A stretch of 64,000 bases of DNA, taken from positions 1,116,001-1,180,000 of the forward strand of contig CP128857.1 in assembly GCA_030388725.1 (NCBI GenBank). The letters are read 5' to 3'. A program made the position numbers and the translations under genes. Position 1 is the first letter of the stretch; every line of letters starts with the position of its first letter. The stretch comes from Prodigiosinella aquatilis (lineage in GTDB: Bacteria > Pseudomonadota > Gammaproteobacteria > Enterobacterales > Enterobacteriaceae). This document shows, one piece after another, positions 44,044 through 51,654 of this stretch. The notes under the pieces were generated by a model. The model saw only the letters and a list, made by a program, of their open reading frames with translations, ran no database searches and was not told where the DNA came from.

Positions 44044-44676
44044 ATGAAAATCCCATCAGTTGAACAATGCTATAAAGTTTTTGAAGATTATTCTGTACCA
44101 GCCCCTATCCGAAATCATTGCGAAAAGGTCACTGAGGTAGGTTTATTAATTGGTCGTCAGTTGCATGATTCTGGGGTTGAAATAAATATCCCACTACTTG
44201 AGGCTGGTTGCTTATTGCACGATGCATTTAAAGCAGCATCTCTTAAGTCTCTGGACCCTAAGCCGGAGTGGGGGTATTACCCAACAAATAAGGAGTTGAA
44301 AATCTGGGAAGAGTTAAGAGAGCAATATAAAAATACTCACGAAACATTAATTGTATCAGACATGTTTAAAGAAACGCATCCGGAGTTTGCTGCTTTCCTT
44401 GGAATGATAGGTTCAACGGGTAACCCCTGCTATCTTGAGGGAGGTATTGAGCTCAAGGTACTTCATTATGCAGACTGGCGTGTGCAGTTTGTTGAAATTG
44501 TCTCGTTTGATGCCCGACTGGATTATTTACGTGAAACCTATCGCGAAAGCTGGGAAAAACATGGAGTTTCATGGGATAAAAGATATGAGCAGGAAAAGGA
44601 ACTCGAACGTCATATTTTCAAAAACCTTGAGTTTTCCCCAGATGACCTGAATAAAGAACTCCGAAATTCCCTTTAA
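44044..44676 (+). CDS. HD-domain phosphohydrolase
   Basis: 210 residues from MKIPSVEQCYK; AAGGA sits 8 bases before this ATG. Metal ligands fit the HD pattern: H25 (RNHCEKV), HD 59-60 (LLHDAF) and a late Asp in HYADWR. Such enzymes remove phosphate from nucleotides or nucleotide sugars. In this operon it might release product from a nucleotide carrier; inference only. Confidence 0.7.
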   Translation: MKIPSVEQCYKVFEDYSVPAPIRNHCEKVTEVGLLIGRQLHDSGVEINIPLLEAGCLLHDAFKAASLKSLDPKPEWGYYPTNKELKIWEELREQYKNTHETLIVSDMFKETHPEFAAFLGMIGSTGNPCYLEGGIELKVLHYADWRVQFVEIVSFDARLDYLRETYRESWEKHGVSWDKRYEQEKELERHIFKNLEFSPDDLNKELRNSL

Positions 44677-44695
44677 TATCCAGGATCAAAAGCCA

Positions 44696-45163
44696 ATGTT
44701 TGAAATAGAGCGCAAGTTTCTGATCACGTCAGATAAATGGCGTGATTATATTGTTAATACACAGAAAATCATTCAGGGTTATCTGACTGTCGATAATAAA
44801 ATAAACTCAATAAGAGTGCGGGTTATTGATAAAGAAGCATGGATAACTGTCAAGAGTGCGGGTGAGTTAAAACGTCAGGAATATGACTACCGTATCCCTT
44901 ACCCAGATGCGTGCAAGATGCTATCGGACTTAGCGCGGGGAAATATAATAGAAAAGACGCGCTACAGGGTTTTGGTTAACGAGTTAATACTTGAAGTGGA
45001 TATTTTTGGAGGTGTAAATGAAGGGTTGTGCTTTGCTGAGGTTGAAATGACCCGGGAAGATGAAACTATCCCCTTGCCAGACTGGATAGGGGAAGACGTC
45101 ACTCATGACCATAGATATTACGGTTCTTACATCGGGCAGCACCCTTATAGTCATTGGGAGTAA
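44696..45163 (+). CDS. CYTH-domain triphosphate tunnel metalloenzyme
   Basis: 155 residues with EIERKF (residues 3-8), the ExExK signature, then RVRVIDKEAWITVKS and EVDIFGG...CFAEVEMT, the acidic and basic residues lining the tunnel. Short bacterial members hydrolyse tripolyphosphate or act as nucleotide triphosphatases. Here it may act on a phosphoramidate analogue of a nucleoside triphosphate. Confidence 0.82.
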   Translation: MFEIERKFLITSDKWRDYIVNTQKIIQGYLTVDNKINSIRVRVIDKEAWITVKSAGELKRQEYDYRIPYPDACKMLSDLARGNIIEKTRYRVLVNELILEVDIFGGVNEGLCFAEVEMTREDETIPLPDWIGEDVTHDHRYYGSYIGQHPYSHWE

Positions 45164-45170
45164 GATTAAA

Positions 45171-45758
45171 ATGGATAGTATCTTAGCGCCAAATTCTCAT
45201 ATTAAGGGAATTATTATTGAAGGCGTAGAATGCAGCGGAAAAACGACACTTATTAATGAGATCCGTTCAAACCTGGTACCTTTTGATTGCATAATGCTTG
45301 GGCACCAGGATGGAGAACAGTTTGACCGTTATATGCGGGAATACATGTTTAACAGTGGGGTGATATTTAACCGATCACACTACAGTGAAGCGGTATACAG
45401 CCAGTTATGGAAGAGACCAAATCCGTTTACGTCCCAAGAGAAAGATGTATTAGACAGCTATCTCTCAAAAAATTATATCACGTTATTTTGCACTGCTGAC
45501 AAAAGCATATTAGCTGAACGCTACCTTAAGCGGAAATTCAAGCAAAAAGCAGATGTTAATGAACTTGATTTCATTCGAACTCTCTTTGATAACTTATTGA
45601 GATCAAGGGCTGACTATATCTACGAAAGCAACGGTGAAGATGCACTACACGATGCTGTAGAATATATAAGATCGCGCCTGTCTGCTTCAGGGTTGCTGAA
45701 GAATAAAGTAATTTCTGACACGAAAACAGTCAGTCTGGTTTCAGGCGAGGGGCATTAA
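45171..45758 (+). CDS. Thymidylate-kinase-like P-loop kinase
   Basis: 195 residues from MDSILAPNSHIKG. P-loop GVECSGKTT (18-26), FNRSHYSEAVYSQ in place of the usual DR(Y/W) block, and LAERYLKRKFKQ as the lid. Campylobacter uses a CDP-amidate kinase (Cj1415) in the next step; this protein is a different subfamily but could fill the same slot. GGGAG lies 10 bases upstream. One base separates it from the exporter gene. Confidence 0.7.
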   Translation: MDSILAPNSHIKGIIIEGVECSGKTTLINEIRSNLVPFDCIMLGHQDGEQFDRYMREYMFNSGVIFNRSHYSEAVYSQLWKRPNPFTSQEKDVLDSYLSKNYITLFCTADKSILAERYLKRKFKQKADVNELDFIRTLFDNLLRSRADYIYESNGEDALHDAVEYIRSRLSASGLLKNKVISDTKTVSLVSGEGH

Positions 45759-46562
45759 ATGTTGATATCGTGGGAGCTGGCTGGGGCGTTAGCCTTACTG
45801 TCTGCCGGTACATCAGCAATTGCGGCAACTACCGGTGTTGGAGGAGTTTTATTATTAAGCGCCCTTTATACCATTTTACCCGACCCGCGCCTTGTTCTGC
45901 CTATGCATGCTTGCGTAAGCCTGGTCAGCAATGCTACCCGTCTTATAGCCTACTGGCGAAACATTGATGTAATTGTGTGGCTAAAGTATATGTCAGGCGC
46001 ACTTCCTGCGATCGCACTATCGACATTCATTCTTTATCACTTGTTCAGTGATTATGATGATGTTTCTCCTTATTTCATGATGGTGGTTGGTGCCGTGATT
46101 TTCTGGAGCACTTATTCGGGGAGTAGGAGAAATGTTTCAGGAATGTCCCGGCCGGTTAATTTTTATCTTGTAGGGACTTTCTCTGCTCCCGTAAGCATGC
46201 TTTTTGGAGCAAATGGAGCAGTTCTTGCACCTTATTTCCTTAAAACTAACCTGACCAGACAACAAATAGTTGCTACTTCAACAGCCTGCCAGTTCAGCCT
46301 ACATCTGATCAAAATCCCAGCTGTCATAGCGATAATTTATGGCTTCCTTTCCGATACAGGGAGTAAAACAGGAAGTGAGTCCATTCTATGGGCTGTTAGC
46401 GCGATGGTCTTCGCGTCGATGATTGGAACTCTGCTGGGAGGCAGATTACTTGATAACATGAATGAACGTAAGTTTAATATAATTTACGCCGTGGCTATGT
46501 ATGTTATTTCATCAAAAATATTCTTCATTGATGGGTTAATGAAGACAAACTTATTCCATTGA
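45759..46562 (+). CDS. TauE/SafE-family anion exporter
   Basis: 267 residues with about eight membrane helices. The duplicated signature is visible as AATTGVGGVLLLSAL near the start and MLFGANGAVLAPYFL near residue 150. The family moves small organic or inorganic anions (sulfonates, sulfite, organic acids). In this operon it is the obvious route out for a phosphoramidate. Confidence 0.82.
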   Translation: MLISWELAGALALLSAGTSAIAATTGVGGVLLLSALYTILPDPRLVLPMHACVSLVSNATRLIAYWRNIDVIVWLKYMSGALPAIALSTFILYHLFSDYDDVSPYFMMVVGAVIFWSTYSGSRRNVSGMSRPVNFYLVGTFSAPVSMLFGANGAVLAPYFLKTNLTRQQIVATSTACQFSLHLIKIPAVIAIIYGFLSDTGSKTGSESILWAVSAMVFASMIGTLLGGRLLDNMNERKFNIIYAVAMYVISSKIFFIDGLMKTNLFH

Positions 46563-46599
46563 ATATGGATATGTTCATATTAAAAACTAGGAGATAAAA

Positions 46600-47484
46600 A
46601 TGCTATTTGAAAAGAACATTGAGCGTTGGAAACCAATGCAGGAAGTTAATTCCCGTGAATTTAAAGCATTGTTGAAAAATGACCATTTTAAAATATCGCG
46701 GCTTGAGGGATATAAAAAAGTTTGGGATAAAATTAAACAGGCAAGCCACTTCTACGGTTTTGAGGTTGAAGACAGTGATAACCCGTTCGAAGAAGTTTAT
46801 AAAGTTAAAGAGTACTTCGATACACCTAACCTTACACTGAGGAAGCGTGGTTTTCTTATCCGTCAAAACAGTCGCGTAGTCAATGGTAAAATCAGTTACC
46901 CGGTATCACTGACTGCTAAAGAATTAGGTCGCAATACTTATCGCGTGCTGGGCTCCCGCCTTGATTTTGCCGAAGGTATTACCGGGAAAACTGAAGTAGA
47001 AGAAAAAATCGCGTTAAATGATCAAGGCATATTGGATGGCTACGTTGAGGTTAAGCGAAAAATATATCTCAACGAAGAGCGCCCATCCACATCATTAAAA
47101 TATTTTGCAAACATTTTCCCTGAACTCAGCAATATTGGCCTTGCTCCTGATACTGAGCTTGAAACTTACCGTATGCACAGCCATCGTGTTTATCCTGGAA
47201 CAATCATCCTGTCGGATAAGCGCCGGATCACATTCGATTTTGAATGCTGCTTATATGACAACGAAGAAATCCCATTTATCGTTGGCTGCTCTTACACGCT
47301 GGACACTCCGAAGTACCATGACATGAAGAAATCACATAAAAAGGCTGAGGAATTTCTGTTTACAGTGATTGAAGGTGCGTGCAAAGAGCTGGTTTATCCA
47401 GGTGCTGGACGGTGGCTTGGTTCCAAACTTTCCATGATGCTTGAGCAAAATACCCAAGAGATTTTGGAACTCGAAACCATTTGA
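46600..47484 (+). CDS. Divergent CYTH-like protein
   Basis: 294 residues. VYKVKEYFDTPNLTLRKRGF (near 65-85) and RLDFAEGITGKTEVEEKI suggest a CYTH/VTC-like tunnel fold, but the N-terminal ExExK is not clear. Longer than typical CYTH enzymes. Last gene of the operon, 37 bases after the exporter. Binding of a phosphorylated ligand is likely; the reaction is unknown. Confidence 0.55.
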   Translation: MLFEKNIERWKPMQEVNSREFKALLKNDHFKISRLEGYKKVWDKIKQASHFYGFEVEDSDNPFEEVYKVKEYFDTPNLTLRKRGFLIRQNSRVVNGKISYPVSLTAKELGRNTYRVLGSRLDFAEGITGKTEVEEKIALNDQGILDGYVEVKRKIYLNEERPSTSLKYFANIFPELSNIGLAPDTELETYRMHSHRVYPGTIILSDKRRITFDFECCLYDNEEIPFIVGCSYTLDTPKYHDMKKSHKKAEEFLFTVIEGACKELVYPGAGRWLGSKLSMMLEQNTQEILELETI

Positions 47485-47546
47485 GCTCAACTTCTGCCAG
47501 CATGAGAACAGGTAGTCTCCTTAAGTAGCATGATGCCCCCTCCTGT

Positions 47547-47571
47547 CTGGGGTTCTACGCCGGAACCCCAG
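47547..47571 (+). terminator. Hairpin after the phosphoramidate operon
   Basis: CTGGGGTTC and GAACCCCAG form a perfect 9-bp stem with a 7-base loop, 63 bases past the last stop. The T run is weak. Confidence 0.55.
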
Positions 47572-47650
47572 AAATTTCCGTCATCAGAATATTAATCGAC
47601 GAACTGGTTTACATAGATTCATTACCCACATGAATTGCTCAAAAAATGTA

Positions 47651-47688
47651 CTTAACGTACGTTCTCGTATGGTTGAGCTTCAGACCCC
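47651..47688 (-). repeat. Tn3-type 38-bp terminal inverted repeat (a)
   Basis: On the minus strand it begins GGGGTCTGAAGCTCA and ends GTACGTTAAG, the Tn3-family pattern (GGGG at the outer end, TAAG at the inner). The outer end faces right, so the transposon body lies to the left and includes the phosphoramidate operon. The adjoining 5 bp are TACTA. No partner was found at the left side. Confidence 0.75.
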
Positions 47689-47866
47689 TACTATAGACAG
47701 GTCTTCGGAAGTGTACCAGTCAAACACAGGCCGCTCTGCCCCTGTTTTTGCCCCCCTCCGTCCGGGCATTACCCGGGCGGCGATACTACATCTAGTGGCT
47801 AAATTCAGTTTATAAACCACTGCATGTAGTAATTGGTGCCAAACTCAGTAAACCACTTCAATCTCC
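47689..47866 (+). repeat. Repeat X, copy 1 (inverted copy at 55604-55777)
   Basis: 178 bp from TACTATAGACAGGTCTTCGG to ATCTCC, noncoding, present inverted on the far side of the next segment. It stops exactly at the terminal repeat (a), whose insertion therefore came later. Confidence 0.8.
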
Positions 47867-47897
47867 GATGTTAGCGCCAGTGATATAAGACGGTAAT

Positions 47898-48144
47898 GGG
47901 GATGCGGATGTTTTCTTGGACGGTTTTATTGCGCGATGCCGAGTTGTCGACGGTACATTTCCGGGCTGAGTGCTCCCAGCGACAACTTGATGTGATGTTC
48001 GTTATACCATCGTATATAGGCATCAACATGCTGCATAAAGTGCTCAGGTGTCACGCCTGACCACTCATGACCATAGTACATTTCCGTTTTCAGGCGACCA
48101 AAGAACCTTTCACAGGCCGCATTATCCGGTGAACAGCCTTTACC
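47898..48144 (-). mobile_element. IS3-family remnant, near-identical to the 9603 copy
   Basis: About 247 bp of the transposase 3' end and the IS terminus, with only a few differences from 9603-9850. Cut at the same internal point as the inverted remnant at 38938, next to the repeated short gene. Confidence 0.87.
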
Positions 48145-48456
48145 ATGTCAGATGAGCGGGATAGAATCGTTAATGAATGGCTCAAAGAGCATCCGAGGAA
48201 GGGACTCCCTGTACCTTGGGCAGCAGAAAAATGGCGAGATAGTGATTGGGCTATTGCTCAAATTTGTGGCCGCGATGACAGATTATCGATTGAGCAGGTA
48301 CGATCGATATGCGAACTTGCCAAAGAATATTCAGCCGAGGAAATTTTCGTTCGTGTTGGTGCAAAGGACATTGCTCAGGTTAATCGTATACTTGAAGGCA
48401 AGACATATTCACGGAAGAGGATGGTAATGAGTCTGTCATCGAGCAAAAATACTTAG
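48145..48456 (+). CDS. Short repeated gene, intact copy
   Basis: 103 residues starting MSDERDRIVNEWLKEHPRKG, basic and helical, with LSIEQVRSICELAKEYSAEE as a likely helix-turn-helix-like unit. I do not recognise the family. The 3' end reaches into a Tn3-type terminal repeat, so it is a transposon passenger next to the end. The other two copies (38671, 55261) carry stops. The start coincides with the breakpoint in IS3, so the true N-terminus or promoter may be missing. Confidence 0.45.
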   Translation: MSDERDRIVNEWLKEHPRKGLPVPWAAEKWRDSDWAIAQICGRDDRLSIEQVRSICELAKEYSAEEIFVRVGAKDIAQVNRILEGKTYSRKRMVMSLSSSKNT

Positions 48457-48489
48457 CGTACGTTTTCGTACGATTGGGCTTCAGACCCC
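48452..48489 (-). repeat. Tn3-type 38-bp terminal inverted repeat (b)
   Basis: Minus strand GGGGTCTGAAGCCCA to GTACGCTAAG. The outer end faces right and cuts into a relB-like gene. It contains CGTACGTTTTCGTACG, itself palindromic. Confidence 0.75.
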
Positions 48490-48587
48490 ACTACCTATCG
48501 GCTGAAGCAGTAGCGCGAGTCCGACATGGTGATGAATCAGTTCATTCGTCGGAAGACGTGAGGAAGTCACTTGGTCTGGACGATTAA
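48490..48587 (+). pseudogene. RelB-like antitoxin, N-terminus removed by the transposon end
   Basis: The frame after the terminal repeat reads YLSAEAVARVRHGDESVHSS and ends in LGLDD, the usual C-terminal toxin-binding tail of RelB antitoxins. The DNA-binding N-terminal half and the promoter are gone. It overlaps the RelE start. Confidence 0.75.
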
Positions 48588-48837
48588 TTATTCCAACCGG
48601 GCGCTCAAAGCGTTACGTAAGATGGACAAGCAGAATGCGCGAAGTATTGTGGATTTCATGGACCTGAGGACTGTTGCTTTAGTTGATCCACGTCAGTCCG
48701 GGAAGTCGCTCAAAGGGGATCTGTGTGAGTTCTGGCGCTATCGGGTGGGAGATTATCGGATTTTGTGTGAAATTAGGAATGATGAGCTGGTTATTCTCGC
48801 AGCCACTATTGGCCACTGGCGAGAAGTATACGACTGA
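48571..48837 (+). CDS. RelE-family toxin, orphan
   Basis: 88 residues from a TTG start (VWTINYSNRALKALRKMDKQ). RVGDYRILCEIRNDELVILA and IGHWREVYD are typical of RelE/ParE toxins. Start overlap with the antitoxin remnant is normal for the family. With the antitoxin cut, it should be silent, inactive, or controlled by another antitoxin. Confidence 0.83.
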   Translation: MVWTINYSNRALKALRKMDKQNARSIVDFMDLRTVALVDPRQSGKSLKGDLCEFWRYRVGDYRILCEIRNDELVILAATIGHWREVYD

Positions 48838-48860
48838 AGCCCGCAGTATGCGGGCTTTTT
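48837..48860 (+). terminator. Terminator after the orphan relE
   Basis: AAGCCCGCA, GTA loop, TGCGGGCTT, then T run; overlaps the toxin stop. Confidence 0.85.
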
Positions 48861-48874
48861 CATTGGGAGATGTC

Positions 48875-49084
48875 ATGGAATGGGTCATCGGTGGGATTGT
48901 TTTACTTGTTATTCTTGGCGCGATTTTTAAACCAAGCCGTTGTGATGTTTGTGGCACAGGTTTTAAAAGAAAATACTACACTTGGACGATCGAAGGTAAA
49001 AAGCAACATTTGTGCCCTAACTGCAACAGCAAAATGAGTCGTAGAGTCAGTAATCAACGGTTTAATGATAGGTTTGGTCGATGA
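48875..49084 (+). CDS. Small membrane protein with zinc ribbon
   Basis: 69 residues: MEWVIGGIVLLVILGAIF as a membrane anchor, then CDVCG and CPNC around a basic strand (KRKYYTWTIEGKKQHL). GGGAG precedes this ATG; longer starts run through the terminator. Function unknown. Confidence 0.6.
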   Translation: MEWVIGGIVLLVILGAIFKPSRCDVCGTGFKRKYYTWTIEGKKQHLCPNCNSKMSRRVSNQRFNDRFGR

Positions 49085-49256
49085 AAAGTATTGTTTTTAT
49101 ATTATATTTTTCTCCATTGTAACTGACCTTTATGTCAAAGCTCAATAAATTGTCTAATCAGTGGCTCGTTAGAAATGTCCATATATTGATAAGGCCGTTG
49201 CGAAAATTCCTCCCGCAGTGGCCTCTTTAGCATAACGTCATTGTGCGAACCATATT

Positions 49257-49943
49257 TTATAACGCAGCTGGAGCTATCCAATACACAACTGCAAATATTG
49301 CAAGGGCACCACCGGCTCTTAACCAAGTTGAAAATTTAACTTCAATAAAACCAGGGACAAAAGTTGTGAATCCTGCGGCTGCTAGTGATAGCACAATCCT
49401 AAAAAGGGTATATTGAAATTGTGAAGGGTTAGGTATAAATATTGCTACGGTCAGCAAAAATATAATGAAAAATATCCCAAAACCAAAAGCGGCCCATCTT
49501 TCGTGTGTTTTTGTCATATGGCTTTTCCCTTTTTTATCAAAGCCGTAGACTGGCAAGTTCATTTTTTTAAATTGCCAGAGAATAAGTTTTGCTTTATCAC
49601 GGTCATAACTCTTGACTAGTCGCTGCATCGCCGCAAAAGCCGTTGAGCTTGGTGATAATGTATTGTCATTCTTTTGCATTCTATAGACCTGGTAATGCTG
49701 AGATATTAACTCAAGAATATCAATACATGTTTCTGCAAGCCATTGATTCCAAGTAGACTCTTTGAGGTTTTCTGATGAGTTATTTTGTGCTGTGCATTGT
49801 TCAAGATAACTAAACAATGACTCACCGGTAGAATGTACCTCATCAAAATCACATTCCTCATTTAAGAAGGACATGAGCATAGTAGTGTAGTTACTATACA
49901 GCTCATTGATTTCCTTTTTCTGAACTTCAATGATCTTATGCAT
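49257..49943 (-). CDS. Hypothetical protein with C-terminal membrane helices
   Basis: 228 residues: a helical soluble part (1-145) and two or three membrane helices from about 152 (FGFGIFFIIFLLTVAIFI, then FRIVLSLAAAGFTTFVPG and a last one). AT-rich, unlike the ICE backbone. Last gene of a run of small coupled genes. The plan (soluble domain plus terminal helices) is seen in membrane-acting defence effectors, but I see no catalytic motif. Confidence 0.6.
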   Translation of the reverse strand: MHKIIEVQKKEINELYSNYTTMLMSFLNEECDFDEVHSTGESLFSYLEQCTAQNNSSENLKESTWNQWLAETCIDILELISQHYQVYRMQKNDNTLSPSSTAFAAMQRLVKSYDRDKAKLILWQFKKMNLPVYGFDKKGKSHMTKTHERWAAFGFGIFFIIFLLTVAIFIPNPSQFQYTLFRIVLSLAAAGFTTFVPGFIEVKFSTWLRAGGALAIFAVVYWIAPAAL

Positions 49944-49958
49944 TCATGTGGTTCTCTT

Positions 49959-50225
49959 TTATTTTCCGTTCGGAAGAGCATTGATTTTTGCAAGAAGCGA
50001 ACTGGCTTTTGATGTGTCCAACCCATTGAAAATCATCCGTTTTATAGGCTTTCCGTATATACTTGAAATAATTTTATCAACTTCAAAAATATATTCACTT
50101 CCATTTAACTCTAAAAGTTCACTTCTCATCCTCTCAAGTTGTTCTGTTGTTGGGTGCCATTCAACTATATTAAGTTCTTCTTCAATAGCCTTTTTGAATA
50201 GGGAGATATTGAATGATAAGTGCAT
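49959..50225 (-). CDS. Small paired protein B, copy 2
   Basis: 88 residues. NIVEWHPTTEQLERMRSELL and VDKIISSIYGKPIKRMIFNG repeat in the copy at 50506. It ends GLDTSKASSLLAKINALPNG, sharing GLDTSK with the partner peptide A. Its ATG overlaps the stop of A copy 2 (TAATG), so the two are translated together. Family unknown. Confidence 0.65.
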   Translation of the reverse strand: MHLSFNISLFKKAIEEELNIVEWHPTTEQLERMRSELLELNGSEYIFEVDKIISSIYGKPIKRMIFNGLDTSKASSLLAKINALPNGK

Positions 50226-50353
50226 TATTTACTATCCTTCTTTTTATTATCTGTAACTGTCGGTTTTATCTGTGCTTCTTCTAATAATCGTTTGGTTTTT
50301 GAAGTGTCTAAGCCATCATTCGAAGATATTTCTTGATACCAACGTGGATTCAT
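50225..50353 (-). CDS. Small paired protein A, copy 2
   Basis: 42 residues: MNPRWYQEISSNDGLDTSKT, then KRLLEEAQIKPTVTDNKKKD. The motif DGLDTSK(A/T)KRLLE is shared with copy 1 at 50715. Coupled to B copy 2. Confidence 0.55.
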   Translation of the reverse strand: MNPRWYQEISSNDGLDTSKTKRLLEEAQIKPTVTDNKKKDSK

Positions 50354-50456
50354 TTCATTTTTAGACTGGCTATTTTTTCATGATGTCGTTTTTCTTTTTT
50401 TTAACTCACTTTCGAGCTCTTGTATTTTTAGAAGTGCAGTCATAGCAAAGGCTGTA

Positions 50457-50526
50457 TTTAAGCCTTTAAGCCTTTAAGCCTTTAAGCCTTTAAGCCTTTA
50501 AGCCTTTAAGCCTTTAAGCCTTTAAG
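50457..50526. repeat. 8-bp tandem repeat (TTTAAGCC), eight copies plus 6 bp
   Basis: TTTAAGCC is repeated without change across 70 bp, inside the 3' part of B copy 1. With one unit the minus-strand frame reads ILKGLNTAFAMTALL and continues; with two or more it meets TAA after KGLKA. Confidence 0.95.
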
Positions 50527-50718
50527 AATAAGTAATTCTATTGGTTTGTCATAAATGCTGTGTACGATTTTTGATATTTTTCTTGCATCTAATGTTTTGG
50601 ATGATGCTATGAGTGCGACGTGTATTTTTTCAAGCTGTATGTCAGCAGGTTGCCAACTACTTATTCCTATTATTATTTTGAGGCTATTTTTTAGGTGACT
50701 AAGTTTTTCTTCATTCAT
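50506..50718 (-). CDS. Small paired protein B, copy 1 (truncated by repeat expansion)
   Basis: 70 residues, similar to B copy 2 over SSWQPADIQLEKIHVALIAS and KISKIVHSIYDKPIELLILKG. The 8-bp repeat adds KGLKA and a stop. Beyond the repeat the ancestral tail (NTAFAMTALLKIQELESELK) can still be read to a stop at 50378. Its ATG overlaps the stop of A copy 1. Confidence 0.6.
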   Translation of the reverse strand: MNEEKLSHLKNSLKIIIGISSWQPADIQLEKIHVALIASSKTLDARKISKIVHSIYDKPIELLILKGLKA

Positions 50719-50882
50719 TTACTATCACCTTTATTCCTATTTTTTTGTTGGCTGTTTTGTTCATTCGATGACTTTTGTACTGTTTCTAATAATCTTTTGG
50801 CTTTAGATGTATCCAGCCCATCCTGAGCAAAACCTTCATGTTTCTTATTTTGGTTCAGTTGTCCGTTTTTGTCTGTGTTCAT
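50715..50882 (-). CDS. Small paired protein A, copy 1
   Basis: 55 residues, MNTDKNGQLNQNKKHEGFAQ, then DGLDTSKAKRLLETVQ and a Lys/Asn/Gln-rich tail. TAAAGGAC lies upstream of the start. Stop overlaps the ATG of B copy 1. The A-B unit is duplicated in tandem. Confidence 0.55.
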   Translation of the reverse strand: MNTDKNGQLNQNKKHEGFAQDGLDTSKAKRLLETVQKSSNEQNSQQKNRNKGDSK

Positions 50883-51168
50883 AATTTGTCCTTTAGGAAG
50901 ATCTAAAATTTATGCATGACACCGTGAAGCGATGCGGGGTTCTGTGACACCCGCACTTTACCCCAGCTTCCCGAGGTATTCCTTTGTGTATCATATCATT
51001 GAAGCTATTTTCTTTTACCGAAAATTTCGTCAGAGCGTGACTGTAATGGCTTCAACGCATCAAGCATATCGTCACCGTTCAGTGAACGCTGAGATTTCTT
51101 CCCTGTTGGTTTTGTTAGCGCCAGTGATATAAGACGGTAACGCTCAAAGATCGTGGCGTTGACAGGGG
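50883..51168. other. Junction region with a short minus-strand gene relic
   Basis: No complete gene. A minus-strand frame (51190 to 51005, TTG start) reads NATIFERYRLISLALTKPTG and ends DEIFGKRK, perhaps the C-terminus of a lost gene. At 51114-51164 it carries an intact version of a sequence that is split at 47870-47896 and 39186-39212 beside IS3 ends. Confidence 0.4.
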
Positions 51169-51639
51169 TTGTCTCCGGAAAAATGGCCAACGGCAGGACA
51201 GACAGAAATTAACTGGGATTTGTCTGTTTCGGGGCGCAAACATACGATTGGCCTACCTGATCCAGGGGTATTACAGCCTGCCGACTGTGTACAAGTAGAT
51301 ATCGCGTCTATGGTCCTGGGGAAAGCCTCTTTTGCTGATTTTGACCCTCTTCTTCATCCCTACTTTCGACTGACGGATTCCAGTCTCTGGGTGGAACTTA
51401 CCAACCCGAAACTAGGGAAGGCAATACTTCATATCGCAAAAGGATGGCCTATTTCATCTGTCTGGTTATGTGTGCACGAATATGGTGGATTTCATTTCGG
51501 AGATGGAACCCATCGTTATCAAGTACTAAAGCGGTCTGGATCACCTCATTTCTACTTTCTGGCTATGTTGGATGATGTACCGGCAATTAATAAGCAACTT
51601 ACGGTTCATTGGATGCGCGACTATCAACTACTACGATAA
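51169..51639 (+). CDS. Hypothetical protein, N-terminus uncertain
   Basis: About 156 residues from a TTG start (MSPEKWPTAGQTEINW). Mixed alpha/beta with VWLCVHEYGGFHFGDGTHRY as its most distinctive stretch. The start falls at a recombination junction, so the true N-terminus may be lost. 15 bases before the next gene. Family not recognised. Confidence 0.45.
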   Translation: MSPEKWPTAGQTEINWDLSVSGRKHTIGLPDPGVLQPADCVQVDIASMVLGKASFADFDPLLHPYFRLTDSSLWVELTNPKLGKAILHIAKGWPISSVWLCVHEYGGFHFGDGTHRYQVLKRSGSPHFYFLAMLDDVPAINKQLTVHWMRDYQLLR

Positions 51640-51654
51640 ACAGGAGCCTCAATA

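Noticed and set aside
50457..50526. Possible CRISPR array
   Set aside because: The unit is only 8 bp with no spacers; it is a simple tandem repeat inside a gene.
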